A DNA stretch of 64,000 bases from Planctomycetota bacterium (GTDB taxonomy: Bacteria > Planctomycetota > Phycisphaerae > Phycisphaerales > UBA5793): NCBI GenBank assembly GCA_963205185.1, contig CAUJHZ010000023.1:31273-95272 (forward strand), written 5' to 3'. The position numbers and the translations under genes were made by a program. The notes below the pieces were generated by a model that saw only the letters and a list, made by a program, of their open reading frames with translations, ran no database searches and was not told where the DNA came from. Within the stretch, counting starts at the first letter, position 1. Each line of letters begins with the position of its first letter. Of the stretch, positions 9,537 to 18,271 are shown piece after piece.

Positions 9537-10589
9537 TCAGGGCCCGTCGTCGGCCGGGTCGCCGGCGGGCTCTGCCTCTGCCGGTTGGCTGCCCAGTTGC
9601 CTGGCCAGCGCTTCGACTTCGGGCGCCGCTGCATCCAGCCGCTGGGCAAACGCCAGCCAGGAAAGCGCACCGTCGTGATCGCCCGCGAGTTCGAAGAACC
9701 TCGCCGCGGCGACGGCGCTGCTCAGCGATTCAGGCCGGCGGTTCAGATACTCCACGTGCGTCTCGGCCGCCTTGCGCGGCATGAGCAGCATGCCCCAGCA
9801 CTGGCCGATCTCATCGACCACTTCCTGCTGGTAGCGCGCCTGTTCGGGCAGAGCCGAGAGCAGCGTGATCGCCGCTTCGGGTTTGCCGCGGCGGCGGAGG
9901 ATCTTCGCTTCGAGCACCTGCCATGTCGTGAACTGCGGCGCGAGTGTGCGCGCCTTGGCCAGGTGCTGCTCGGCGAGTTCGAGTTTGTTCTCGATGAACG
10001 CGATCTGCGCCAGCCCGCCCCACGCCTCGTGGATGTCCTTGTCGATGTCGATCACGTGCAGCAGTTCCGCCTGCGCCTTGGCGATCTCGTTCGTCTTGCG
10101 ATAGAGGCTGGCGAGATAGAGCGGCGCCTGCACATCCGTCGGCGCCAGCCGCCGCGCCTGCTGAAGATGGATGATCGCCTCGTCGATCCGGTCGAGTCGC
10201 GCCGCGATCAGCCCCGCGTTGAAGCGGATGTCGCGGCTGTCCACGCCGAGGTCGATGACCTTCGTGTAGATGGCGTACGCATCCGCCTGGCGGCCCTGGT
10301 GCAGGCGGACCTCGGCCAGCTGCTGCCAGACCTGCGGCTCATCGGGAAACTCCTTCGCGAGTTTTTCGAGGATCGTCGCCGCTTGCTCGTCGTGCTCGGT
10401 GTTGACGTACTGGGCCGCGGCTTCAAGCCCGGCCTGCAGCGCGGCGAGGCGCTGGGTCGTATTGGCTCCAGCCTGCTGAGGATCGTTGAGCACCGGCCGG
10501 CCGAGCAGCCACACGCCAAGACCCGAGCCCACGAGCAGCGCGACGGCGAGGACGGCGAGGGTGAAGATGGTGCGTCGATCAGAACTCAT
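9537..10589 (-). CDS. Membrane-anchored TPR protein
   Basis: A 350-residue protein with one N-terminal transmembrane segment (about 8-30, LAVLAVALLVGSGLGVWLLG) followed by tandem tetratricopeptide repeats covering about residues 50-330. Typical repeat elements are AWGGLAQIAFIENKLELAEQ and DEPQVWQQLAEVRLHQGR. The C-terminus is acidic and Ala/Pro-rich. TPR arrays bind partner proteins, so this is probably an inner-membrane-tethered scaffold facing the periplasm. It is divergent from valS, whose start lies 53 bases away. No specific partner is suggested. Confidence 0.85.
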   Translation of the reverse strand: MSSDRRTIFTLAVLAVALLVGSGLGVWLLGRPVLNDPQQAGANTTQRLAALQAGLEAAAQYVNTEHDEQAATILEKLAKEFPDEPQVWQQLAEVRLHQGRQADAYAIYTKVIDLGVDSRDIRFNAGLIAARLDRIDEAIIHLQQARRLAPTDVQAPLYLASLYRKTNEIAKAQAELLHVIDIDKDIHEAWGGLAQIAFIENKLELAEQHLAKARTLAPQFTTWQVLEAKILRRRGKPEAAITLLSALPEQARYQQEVVDEIGQCWGMLLMPRKAAETHVEYLNRRPESLSSAVAAARFFELAGDHDGALSWLAFAQRLDAAAPEVEALARQLGSQPAEAEPAGDPADDGP

Positions 10590-10642
10590 GCCAGCCTCTG
10601 ATTCATCGGCCGTTTTCGACCGCTCGGCTACAATCGGCTCTT

Positions 10643-13600
10643 ATGGGCGAATCTACGAGCAACCCGGGCGAACTGGCGAAATCCTATGACCCTGCAGTCG
10701 AAGAGCCCAAGGTTCGCGCCGCGTGGGATGCGGCGCAGCCCTCTCACGCCGAGCCCGCGGCCGATGCCGACGGCCCGCCGCCGTACTGCATCCTCATCCC
10801 GCCGCCCAACGTGACGGCCGCGCTGCACCTCGGCCACGCGCTCAATAACACGCTCCAGGACGTGCTCATCCGCTACCACCGCGCCCAGGGCCGGCCGACG
10901 CTGTGGATGCCCGGCACCGATCACGCCGGCATCGCCACCCAGGCCGTCATCGAAAAGCGCCTCTGGGAAGACCAGGGCAAGCGCCGCAAGGATCTCGATC
11001 CCGATCTCGATAAAGCGCGCGAGAAGTTCGTCGCCATCACTCAGGCGTGGAAGGACGAGTACGAAGCCACCATCATCCAGCAGCTCAAGATGATGGGCTG
11101 CTCGTGCGACTGGGAGCGCACGCGATTCACGATGGATGAGATGTGCGCGCGTGCCGTGCGTGAGGCGTTCTTTCGCCTGTTCAAGGATGGGCTGATCTAT
11201 CGCGGCAAGCGGCTGGTGAACTGGGACCCGGTGCTGCAGACCGCCGTTGCCGATGATGAGTGCTACGACGAGGAGATCGAGGGGCAGTTTTACTACCTGC
11301 GCTATCCGCTGATCCCGATTGACGAGCCGCGCCGGTCAGCAAGCGGGCATTTGCAGACGTACGAAGCCATGACGGGCGAGTCGTTCATCACCGTCGCCAC
11401 CACGCGCCCCGAAACCATGCTCGGCGACACGGGCGTGGCGGTGAACCCGCGAGACCCGCGCGCTGCGGCACTCAAAGGAAGATTCGTCCGACTTCCCCTC
11501 GTGGGACGCGAGATTCCCATCGTCATCGACGACTACGTCGTGCTGCCCGTGTCGATGGGCGGCGATGAGAAGGATCCCAAGGCACAGTTCGCCACCGGCT
11601 TTCTCAAGGTCACTCCCGCGCACGATCCCAACGACTGGGAAATCGGCCAGCGGCACAACCTCGAAGCCGTCAACATCTTCGCGCCCGATGCCTCGGTCTC
11701 CGACAAGCACGGCTGGAACGACGTCGGCGACGCCGGCTTCCTTGTCGGCCTCGACCGCTTCGAAGCGAGAAAGGCGATCGTCGGGCGATTCGAAGAGACG
11801 GGCGTGCTCGCCGAGCGCAAGCCGTATCGCCACAGCGTGTCGCACTCGGATCGCAGCAAAGCGATCATCGAGCCGTATCTGAGCGACCAGTGGTACGTGA
11901 AGGTGACGGATGACCGGATGCGCGGCGACGCGCTGCGCGCGATGACCAAATCACAACGATCATCCGAAGCGAGCCCGAAGCGTGAGCGAGGATTCGAGGA
12001 GCACACATCCACAACGAGCCCGAAGCCTGAGCGAGGATTCCCCACCGATCTCGCCTACCTCATCACCTGGACCTGCAAAGGCACGTGGCTGCACGGCGAT
12101 GAGCGCGGTTCCGTCGATGATGCGCACAACACGCCCGGCGCGCCGCTGGTGCCCGCTGATGAAAACCGCCAGGCAAAGGCCGCCGAGCGATTGACGGATC
12201 ACGCATTTCACATGAACGACGATGCACGCCAGATCATGTGTCGCACGATTGAAGAGGTGTGCGAGCATCGTGGCTGGATGCTGCTGGCTGTGAACGTGCG
12301 TTCAAACCACATTCACACGGTCGTCATCGCCGATGACAAGCCGGAACAGGTGATGAGTTCGTTCAAGGCGTACGGCACGCGCCGCCTTTGCGAGGCTGAC
12401 ATCATTGCTCGCGGCACAAAGCCTTGGACCGAGCACGGAAGCACGCGGTACGTCAAAGGCGAACCGTCTATTCTGGCAGCGTGTCAGTACGTGTTGCATG
12501 AACAAGGTGATAACCTCGCTGGTGCAGTGGGCGGAAGACTGCTCGGGCGAAGCCCGAGTGATGTCCTCGCTCACGCTTCGGGCTCGCTTCGGACGCCTTC
12601 CTGGCAAGGCCAACTTCACTTCCATCCCGACCGCTACGCGAAGACGTTTGAGAACTGGCACGAGAACATCCGCGACTGGTGCATCTCAAGGCAGTTGTGG
12701 TGGGGGCACCGGATCCCGGTTTGGGGCGGTTGTGGATTGAGTGCGGTGGCTCGTGAGTACGCGCCTGGAGAGGATCGGACAGCCGAGTTTGCGCTAATCG
12801 AGCGTTGGGAACGCGAGGGCCGCATCGCTGTCCATCGTGCTGATGTCACCGAGATTTATGGTGATGGAGAAGCGGAGCTGAACGATCGGTCACTCCATTA
12901 CTTTGTTTGTGTGCGTAATGCGGAAGCCGATGAAGAGGTTGTCGCACAACTCGAGCGTTGGGGCCTTAAACGCGACCCCGACGTCCTCGACACCTGGTTC
13001 TCCTCCGCGCTCTGGCCGCTTTCAACCATGGGCTGGCCCGACCCTGAGAGTTACGAGGAAACGCGCAGCAACGACGGCCAGCCCAACCTCCTCGATTACT
13101 TCAACCCCACCAGCGTCCTGTGCACGGCGCGCGAGATCATCACCCTCTGGGTCTCGCGCATGGTCATGTTCAATCTCTACTTCACGCAGGACACCGACAA
13201 GGGGCAGCGCCTGCCCTTCCGCGATGTGTTCATCCACGCGATGATCCAGGATGGGCAAGGCCGCAAGATGAGCAAGTCGCTGGGCAACGGCGTCGATCCG
13301 CGCGACATCATCCGCAGTAAGGGCGCCGACGCCATGCGCTTCACCCTCGTGCAGATGACCACGCAGACGCAGGATGTCCGCATGCCCGTCGAGTACGACG
13401 AGACCATCGGCGCCAACACGAGCCCGAAGTTCGAACTCGGCCGGCGTTTGTCCAACAAGATCTGGAATGCGACGCGCTTCGCGATCGGTATTCTCAGCTC
13501 ACCCGCCGATGCCTCCACTTCATCTGCTGAGCCGACCCGCCTCGTTGACCGCTGGATGCTCTCGCGTCTGGCCCGCACACTTGGCGAAGTTGAAAAGTCG

Positions 13601-14380
13601 ATCCACGATTACGACTTCAGCGTCTATGCCCAGCAGATGTACGACCTGTTCTGGCGCGACCTGTGCGACTGGTATCTCGAGGCGATCAAGCCCACGGTCC
13701 GCGAGGATGCGATCCAGCAGTGCGTGCTGCGGTCGGCCCTGGGCGCGGTGCACCGCATGTTCCACCCCATCATGCCGTTCGTGACTGAGTCGCTGCACGC
13801 GTCGATCGAGAGCCTGCCCGTCGAGCCGCTCAACGACGTCGAACTGCGGCCGAGCGATCTGGCGGCGACGGCGCCGTGGCCATGCGTGCCGTTGCTTTAT
13901 GTCGATGATTCTGTGGAAGCCCGGTTCGCGCGCGTGCAGGAACTGGTCACGATCATTCGCGAAGTGCGCAGCGTCCAGAAGGTGCACGACCGCCGGCAGA
14001 TCACGCTGCACGTCAGCGATGACGCGACGATGGACCTGATCGCACAGGCGGAGGGCGTCGTCGAGGCCCTCGCGGGCCTGGGCAGGGTCAGTCGCGACGC
14101 TGCAGGCGCCGGCGGGGGCGTGACGTTCCTGTTTGGCAACGTCGAGCATCACCTGACCGACCTGACCGACGCCATCGACATCTCCGCCGAGCGCGACCGC
14201 CTGACGCGGCAGAAGGCCGATCTTGAGAAAAAGATCAATGGGCTTCAGGGCCGGCTCGCCAATAAGGGCTACATCGAAAAGGCCCCGCCAAAACTCGTCG
14301 AGGAGACAAAGCAGCAATTGTCTGAAGCGCAGGCCGAGTTGGACAGTATCATCCAGTCGCTGGAGCGGCTTGGCTCCTGA
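10643..14380 (+). CDS. valS: Valyl-tRNA synthetase containing an in-frame transposase insert
   Basis: Class I synthetase that charges tRNA-Val with valine and edits threonyl mistakes. The HIGH-type motif LHLGH lies near residue 62, KMSKS near residue 875 in GRKMSKSLGN, and the C-terminal tRNA-binding coiled coil at about 1180-1240. The protein is 1245 residues, about 200-300 longer than usual for ValS. The excess is a segment at about residues 441-650 that is not synthetase: it is a HUH-type transposase domain bounded by inverted repeats (see the mobile element entry). Synthetase sequence stops after SDQWYVKVTDDRMRGDAL and resumes at FHPDRYAKTFENWHENIRDW, in frame. All other signature regions look intact, so the enzyme may be active. 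It is the only valS in the window. Confidence 0.95.
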   Translation: MGESTSNPGELAKSYDPAVEEPKVRAAWDAAQPSHAEPAADADGPPPYCILIPPPNVTAALHLGHALNNTLQDVLIRYHRAQGRPTLWMPGTDHAGIATQAVIEKRLWEDQGKRRKDLDPDLDKAREKFVAITQAWKDEYEATIIQQLKMMGCSCDWERTRFTMDEMCARAVREAFFRLFKDGLIYRGKRLVNWDPVLQTAVADDECYDEEIEGQFYYLRYPLIPIDEPRRSASGHLQTYEAMTGESFITVATTRPETMLGDTGVAVNPRDPRAAALKGRFVRLPLVGREIPIVIDDYVVLPVSMGGDEKDPKAQFATGFLKVTPAHDPNDWEIGQRHNLEAVNIFAPDASVSDKHGWNDVGDAGFLVGLDRFEARKAIVGRFEETGVLAERKPYRHSVSHSDRSKAIIEPYLSDQWYVKVTDDRMRGDALRAMTKSQRSSEASPKRERGFEEHTSTTSPKPERGFPTDLAYLITWTCKGTWLHGDERGSVDDAHNTPGAPLVPADENRQAKAAERLTDHAFHMNDDARQIMCRTIEEVCEHRGWMLLAVNVRSNHIHTVVIADDKPEQVMSSFKAYGTRRLCEADIIARGTKPWTEHGSTRYVKGEPSILAACQYVLHEQGDNLAGAVGGRLLGRSPSDVLAHASGSLRTPSWQGQLHFHPDRYAKTFENWHENIRDWCISRQLWWGHRIPVWGGCGLSAVAREYAPGEDRTAEFALIERWEREGRIAVHRADVTEIYGDGEAELNDRSLHYFVCVRNAEADEEVVAQLERWGLKRDPDVLDTWFSSALWPLSTMGWPDPESYEETRSNDGQPNLLDYFNPTSVLCTAREIITLWVSRMVMFNLYFTQDTDKGQRLPFRDVFIHAMIQDGQGRKMSKSLGNGVDPRDIIRSKGADAMRFTLVQMTTQTQDVRMPVEYDETIGANTSPKFELGRRLSNKIWNATRFAIGILSSPADASTSSAEPTRLVDRWMLSRLARTLGEVEKSIHDYDFSVYAQQMYDLFWRDLCDWYLEAIKPTVREDAIQQCVLRSALGAVHRMFHPIMPFVTESLHASIESLPVEPLNDVELRPSDLAATAPWPCVPLLYVDDSVEARFARVQELVTIIREVRSVQKVHDRRQITLHVSDDATMDLIAQAEGVVEALAGLGRVSRDAAGAGGGVTFLFGNVEHHLTDLTDAIDISAERDRLTRQKADLEKKINGLQGRLANKGYIEKAPPKLVEETKQQLSEAQAELDSIIQSLERLGS
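11963..11992 (+). repeat. REP copy, left end of the valS insert
   Basis: Thirty-base repeat running from TCCGAAGC to GCGAGGA. It is identical, as a reverse complement, to 12564-12593. In the valS frame it encodes part of SSEASPKRERGF. The 23-base core starts at 11970. Confidence 0.9.
12015..12037 (+). repeat. REP copy, internal direct repeat in the valS insert
   Basis: A 23-base direct copy of the left-end core with a single mismatch (at 12027), starting 45 bases downstream of the first core. The period of 15 codons keeps the frame and gives the peptide repeat ASPKRERGF / TSPKPERGF. Confidence 0.88.
12542..12558. repeat. Hairpin near the right end of the valS insert
   Basis: Perfect inverted repeat with 7-bp arms (CTCGGGC and GCCCGAG) around a 3-base loop. 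It lies just before the right-end REP copy, at the end of the transposase domain. Such hairpins are the structures recognised by HUH transposases in related systems; a role here is inference. Confidence 0.65.
12564..12593 (-). repeat. REP copy, right end of the valS insert (inverted)
   Basis: Exact reverse complement of 11963-11992 over 30 bases. With the left copy it defines the boundaries of the insert. Synthetase sequence resumes within about 20 codons downstream. Confidence 0.9.
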
Positions 14381-14393
14381 TCGGGGATCGGGC

Positions 14394-15464
14394 ATGGCAT
14401 TGGAATGGAATCGGTATCGAGGGCTCGCGCTGGGCGTCGCGCTGCTGAGCGCTGCCGTCGCCGGCGGCTGCACGAGCGGCCAGGCGGCGCGGCCCACGGT
14501 CCTCGCCTCGGCCGGCGAAGAAGACACCGGCGTGGAGACATGGGAGTTCGCCGGGATTCCGGGCACAATCACCCGCACGCCCAACTACCGCATCCACACC
14601 ACCGCCGAGAGCAACGAGATGGCGCTGCGATTTCCCGACTTCGTCGAAGCGGCGCTGCAGCACTACCGCACCGTCATCGTCGAACTTCCTGCCCCGGAAC
14701 GCCGGCTCGATTCATTCGTTTTCGCAAATCGCCAGCAATGGATCGCCTTCACCGAGCAACTCATGGGCGATCGATCCTCGCAATACGAGCAGATCCGCCG
14801 AGGCGGCTACTCGACGGGCGGGCGGGCGGTGTTCTGGGACATCGGCCTGTTCGACACCATGGCCATCGCCGCCCACGAGGGCTGGCACCAGTACACCCAG
14901 CGCACTTTTAAAGACTCGCTGCCGGTCTGGCTCGAGGAGGGTCTGGGCACGTTCATGGAGGGGCACCGCTGGCGCGGCCGTACGCCCGAATTCCTGCCAT
15001 GGTCGAATCCCGAGAGGTTCGACCAGTTGCGCCGGGCGTACTACCGCGATCAATTGACCCCACTGAGCGAACTGCTCAAGTCCCGGCCCGAGGACATGCT
15101 CGGCGGCCGCAACACCGACGTGCTCAACTATTACTCGCAGGTCTGGGCCCTCGTGCATTTCCTCAACGAAGGCGAGAAGGGCAAGTACAACGAACGGCTG
15201 CAGACGATGCTGCTCGACGCCAGCCGTGGCCAGGTCCGCCAGCGCGTGAGCGCCACCGTGCGAAAGCGCGCCAGGGCGGGCGAGCACGGCGTGAGCGAAG
15301 ACGGCAGCACGGCGCTCTTTGACGTCTACTTCAACGACGACCTCGCCGCCGCTGACCGCGAGTACCGCTCGTTTGTCGGCATGATCGTCGCCTCGGGCGC
15401 CCGCCAGCGGATGCTCCAGGGTCGCAGCCCGATCACCTCATCCGTCCGAAGCGACGGCCGATGA
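14394..15464 (+). CDS. DUF1570-like lipoprotein with HExxH metalloprotease motif
   Basis: A 356-residue predicted lipoprotein. The leader ends in the lipobox AGGC (Cys26). A gluzincin-like motif HEGWHQ (His161) lies in AIAAHEGWHQYTQRTF and is followed by LPVWLEEGLGTFMEG, whose Glu could be the third zinc ligand. This arrangement matches the DUF1570/peptidase MA-like proteins frequent in planctomycetes. A surface or periplasmic peptidase role is likely but unproven. The ATG is 13 bases after the valS stop, and the 3' end overlaps the phosphodiesterase start by 4 bases (ATGA), so it probably belongs to one transcript with its neighbours. Confidence 0.82.
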   Translation: MALEWNRYRGLALGVALLSAAVAGGCTSGQAARPTVLASAGEEDTGVETWEFAGIPGTITRTPNYRIHTTAESNEMALRFPDFVEAALQHYRTVIVELPAPERRLDSFVFANRQQWIAFTEQLMGDRSSQYEQIRRGGYSTGGRAVFWDIGLFDTMAIAAHEGWHQYTQRTFKDSLPVWLEEGLGTFMEGHRWRGRTPEFLPWSNPERFDQLRRAYYRDQLTPLSELLKSRPEDMLGGRNTDVLNYYSQVWALVHFLNEGEKGKYNERLQTMLLDASRGQVRQRVSATVRKRARAGEHGVSEDGSTALFDVYFNDDLAAADREYRSFVGMIVASGARQRMLQGRSPITSSVRSDGR

Positions 15465-15991
15465 ATGAGCACCGCTACGGCGCCGGGACGGTGCTGGGTC
15501 TGCTGACCGACAGCCACGGCCGGGCGGACACGACCCGGCTCGCCGTCGATTGCCTTCTCGATGCGGGCGCCGACGTGCTGATCCACCTTGGCGATGTGTG
15601 TGCCGACACCGTGCTCGATGCCCTGGCCGGGACGCCCGCCCACGTCGTGTTCGGAAACTGCGACTGGGACTGGCGGCGTCTGGGCGAGTATGGCGCTTCG
15701 CTGGGACTGCACATCGACCACCCGTGCGGCCGGCTCGTGGTGGGTGAACGAACGCTCACCTACGCCCACGGCGACGTGCCGGCCCACGAGCGCCTCGCCA
15801 TGGAGGCAGGCGATGACTACTTCCTCCACGGCCACACGCACGTTTTCCGCGATGAGCGGGTGGGCGCCACGCGGCTGATCAATCCAGGCGCACTTTTCCG
15901 CGCGCCGCGTTATACTGTGGTAAGGCTCGAGCCCTGCGCCGGCCGGCTTGACGTGATCCCCGTGCAAGCCCACGCCGCGCGCCACGGATGA
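15461..15991 (+). CDS. YfcE/MJ0936-type metallophosphoesterase
   Basis: A 176-residue calcineurin-like phosphodiesterase of the small YfcE/MJ0936 group, which hydrolyse phosphodiester model substrates in a metal-dependent manner. The metal-binding motifs run in order: LTDSHG (about 15-20), HLGDVC, FGNCDWD (the GNCD/GNH motif), AHGD and HGHTHV. The domain is complete. Its ATG overlaps the stop of the upstream lipoprotein gene (ATGA), which suggests translational coupling. The physiological substrate is unknown. Confidence 0.88.
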   Translation: MNEHRYGAGTVLGLLTDSHGRADTTRLAVDCLLDAGADVLIHLGDVCADTVLDALAGTPAHVVFGNCDWDWRRLGEYGASLGLHIDHPCGRLVVGERTLTYAHGDVPAHERLAMEAGDDYFLHGHTHVFRDERVGATRLINPGALFRAPRYTVVRLEPCAGRLDVIPVQAHAARHG

Positions 15992-16001
15992 AAGGCTGGC
16001 C

Positions 16002-16592
16002 GTGTCCAACGAACCTGAGACACCCGGGGCCGCTCAATCGCCGCGCGACGCCTATGGCCAGCGCCTGCGCGTCCGCACGGCCGAGGTCGAGCGCGACCTG
16101 CCGTCGATTGTGGCGCTCTTCGAGGCGGGCCTGGCCGGTGGCGACTGGATGGACAATGACACCGGCGCTGATGTGCACAACTTTCACGAGGCCTACTGCA
16201 ACGACGAGGGCCGCTCGTGCTTCTGGGTCGCCGAACTGGCGCTGCAGGAGCGGGCGCGGCGGGGCGAAGCGCTGATCATCGGTATGGTCGGCGTGCAGTG
16301 CGAGGACGCGAACACCGCGGTCATCCGCCGCCTGCGCGTCGAGCCGGCCCACCAGCGCCGGGGCGTGGGCACGCGCCTCATTGAGAACGCCGTCTCCTTC
16401 TGCCGCGAGAAGAACTACCTCAAAGTAGTGCTCGACGCCCGCGTCACCCACGAGCGGGCGATCGCCCTCTTTGAGCGATTCAGTTTCCAGTTGAACCGCA
16501 CCCGCACCGTGCGCGGCGAGCGGATTCTCGACTTCTACCTCGATCTCTACCGCGACCACGACCCCGACCACAACGGGCAGGGAAAGAAGTGA
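16002..16592 (+). CDS. GNAT-family N-acetyltransferase
   Basis: A 196-residue acetyltransferase-like protein starting with GTG at 16002, preceded by AAAGG at suitable spacing. The acetyl-CoA binding loop QRRGVGTRLIE (about residues 117-127) follows the strand IRRLRVEPAH, and the C-terminal HERAIALFERFSFQ is the usual GNAT motif B. Acetyl-CoA would be the donor; the amine acceptor is unknown. It follows the phosphodiesterase by 10 bases and probably shares its transcript. Confidence 0.88.
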   Translation: MSNEPETPGAAQSPRDAYGQRLRVRTAEVERDLPSIVALFEAGLAGGDWMDNDTGADVHNFHEAYCNDEGRSCFWVAELALQERARRGEALIIGMVGVQCEDANTAVIRRLRVEPAHQRRGVGTRLIENAVSFCREKNYLKVVLDARVTHERAIALFERFSFQLNRTRTVRGERILDFYLDLYRDHDPDHNGQGKK

Positions 16593-16699
16593 ACGCCGCG
16601 CGCGGCTTTGCGGATGAACTCCTGAATGACTGCAGCGATCGAGGCTGCTAAAAAGGAGCGGGCGCCGCTGCGCCGCAAACTCCATCGGGAGAGGATGCC

Positions 16700-17905
16700 A
16701 TGAACGCGAGTCTGGATCGATTCACCAAGCGCGCTGACGAAGTGCTCACCATGCTGCGCGACACGGGTCAATACAAGCATCTTCAGATGCTGGAAGGCCC
16801 GATGGACGCGGTCACGAAGATCAAGGGCTACGGCGAGTGTGCCGTATTCTGCTCGAACAACTACCTCGGCCTGGCGAACCATCCCGAGGTCGTCGCCGCC
16901 GGCGTCGAGGGGCTCAAGAAGTGGGGGGCCGGCACGGCGTCGGTCCGTTTCATCTGCGGCAGCTTCACGCCTCACGAGACACTCGAAACGACCATCGCGC
17001 GCTTCCTCGGCGTCGAGGCGGCCTACACCTTCGTCTCCTGCTGGAACGCCAACGAGGCCATCTTCCCCACGCTGTGCGAACCCGGCGATCTGATCATCTC
17101 CGATGAACTCAACCACGCCTCGATCATCGACTCCATCCGCCTCACCAGCGTCATCAAGAAGGGCGTGCTCAAAACCGTCTACAAGCACAACACCATCGAC
17201 GCCCTGCGCGAGACGCTGGCGGCGGCGAAGAAGAACCCGGAAGTGACCGGCGCTGTCTGGGTCGTCACCGACGGCGTGTTTTCGATGGAAGGCGACATCG
17301 CCGACCTCGCCGCGATGCGCACGGCCTGCGATGAGTTTGGCGCCATTCTCGTTGTGGATGATTCGCACGGGACCGGCGTGATGGGCCAGACCGGGCGCGG
17401 CACGCACGAGCACTGGGGCCTGCCGGGCAAAGCGATCGACTTCTACACCGGCACGCTGGGCAAGGCGCTGGGCGGCGCGGCGGGCGGCTACGTGGCCGGG
17501 ACCAAACGCGGTATCGAACTGCTCGTGCAGCGCGGCCGGCCCACGCTGTTTTCCAACGCCCTGCCCGTCTCGGTCGCCTGCAGCGCCAACAAGGCCATCG
17601 AAATCCTCGCGCGCGAACCCGAGCGGGTTGCCAAACTGCGCGAAAACGTGCAGTACGCGCGCAAGGGCATCAAGGCCGTGGGCTTTGATGTGCTCGACAG
17701 CCCCACGGCGATCTGCCCGATCATCGTCCACGACACCGCCAAGGCGATCGCCATGAGCAAGCGACTGCTCGAACTGGGCGTGTTCGTCATCGGTTTTGGC
17801 TATCCCGTCGTGCCGGAGGGGCACGCGCGGCTGCGCGTGCAGATCTCCGCCGCCCACGAACGCGAGCATCTCGACAAACTCATCGCGGCGCTGAAGAAGT
17901 TGTGA
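16700..17905 (+). CDS. kbl: Glycine C-acetyltransferase (2-amino-3-ketobutyrate CoA ligase)
   Basis: PLP-dependent alpha-oxoamine synthase of 401 residues. Kbl cleaves 2-amino-3-ketobutyrate with CoA to glycine and acetyl-CoA in threonine catabolism. The PLP lysine is Lys255 in TGTLGKALGGAAGGY; VVDDSHGTG is the cofactor-binding strand. SVRFICGS and the internal spacing match Kbl better than BioF or HemA. Serine palmitoyltransferase is a less likely alternative. Threonine dehydrogenase, the usual partner, is not in the window. The ATG follows GAGAGGA. The gene ends 9 bases before the stop of the convergent DUF5615 gene. Confidence 0.88.
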   Translation: MNASLDRFTKRADEVLTMLRDTGQYKHLQMLEGPMDAVTKIKGYGECAVFCSNNYLGLANHPEVVAAGVEGLKKWGAGTASVRFICGSFTPHETLETTIARFLGVEAAYTFVSCWNANEAIFPTLCEPGDLIISDELNHASIIDSIRLTSVIKKGVLKTVYKHNTIDALRETLAAAKKNPEVTGAVWVVTDGVFSMEGDIADLAAMRTACDEFGAILVVDDSHGTGVMGQTGRGTHEHWGLPGKAIDFYTGTLGKALGGAAGGYVAGTKRGIELLVQRGRPTLFSNALPVSVACSANKAIEILAREPERVAKLRENVQYARKGIKAVGFDVLDSPTAICPIIVHDTAKAIAMSKRLLELGVFVIGFGYPVVPEGHARLRVQISAAHEREHLDKLIAALKKL

Positions 17906-17914
17906 AGCTCTGGG

Positions 17915-18235
17915 TCAATCTGGGAACACAATTTGCATCATCTCGCCTGCGCGTGACGCTCGAAGCGCGTCTCGAACGATCTCTGTGTGCATTCTGATCT
18001 TCCTCCAACTTGTGGTGGGGAGAATGACCACGGCGAGGTCGGCATTCTTCAGATTCTGTTGATGCGGCATGTTTTGATCGGTGGTGAGCAGCACATCGAA
18101 TCGATGGGAAGCGGCGCGCAACAGACCACCATTCGTCAAAGTGCCCCAGCCCATCTCTGATGCCGTCGACACTTCGTGGCCAGCCAATTCGTGGCGCAGC
18201 GGAGCCGGGGTACCCTGGTCGAAGAGGATCTTCAT
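17915..18235 (-). CDS. DUF5615 PIN-like protein (putative toxin)
   Basis: A 106-residue protein beginning MKILFDQGTPAPLRHEL, the typical start of DUF5615 PIN-like (Mut7-C-related) proteins, with a central LLTTDQNMPHQQN segment carrying the second conserved Asp. PIN folds are commonly RNases. It follows a DUF433 gene by 36 bases on the same strand, the usual DUF433-DUF5615 pair proposed to be a type II toxin-antitoxin module. Activity here is inferred from family and pairing only. Confidence 0.85.
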   Translation of the reverse strand: MKILFDQGTPAPLRHELAGHEVSTASEMGWGTLTNGGLLRAASHRFDVLLTTDQNMPHQQNLKNADLAVVILPTTSWRKIRMHTEIVRDALRASRAGEMMQIVFPD

Positions 18236-18271
18236 CAGCCACAGGTTAGCAGGTGGATTCGAACAGGCGAA

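Larger units (their letters stand above)
11963..12593 (+). mobile_element. RAYT/IS200-like HUH transposase element inserted in frame in valS
   Basis: A 631-bp segment inside valS whose two ends are perfect 30-bp inverted copies (11963-11992 and 12564-12593). Between them the valS frame encodes a recognisable REP-associated tyrosine transposase (Y1, IS200/IS605-like) domain. It begins TDLAYLITWTCKGTWLHGDE. The metal-binding HUH motif is HIH at residues 556-558 (context RSNHIHTVV), and a candidate nucleophilic Tyr616 sits in CQYVLHEQGD. The domain reads in the same direction and frame as valS and contains no stop. There is no intein-like Cys/Ser start or His-Asn end. It may be a translated passenger, a domesticated domain, or a mobile unit recently captured. 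Confidence 0.88.

Noticed and set aside
13419..13429. Further REP copy in valS
   Set aside because: Only 11 bases match and they encode conserved synthetase residues (TSPKFELG); chance match.
10643..14380. Intein as the explanation of the extra valS segment
   Set aside because: The insert lacks the N-terminal Cys/Ser and the C-terminal His-Asn of inteins, has no Hint-domain motifs, and is bounded by inverted DNA repeats; it matches a HUH transposase.
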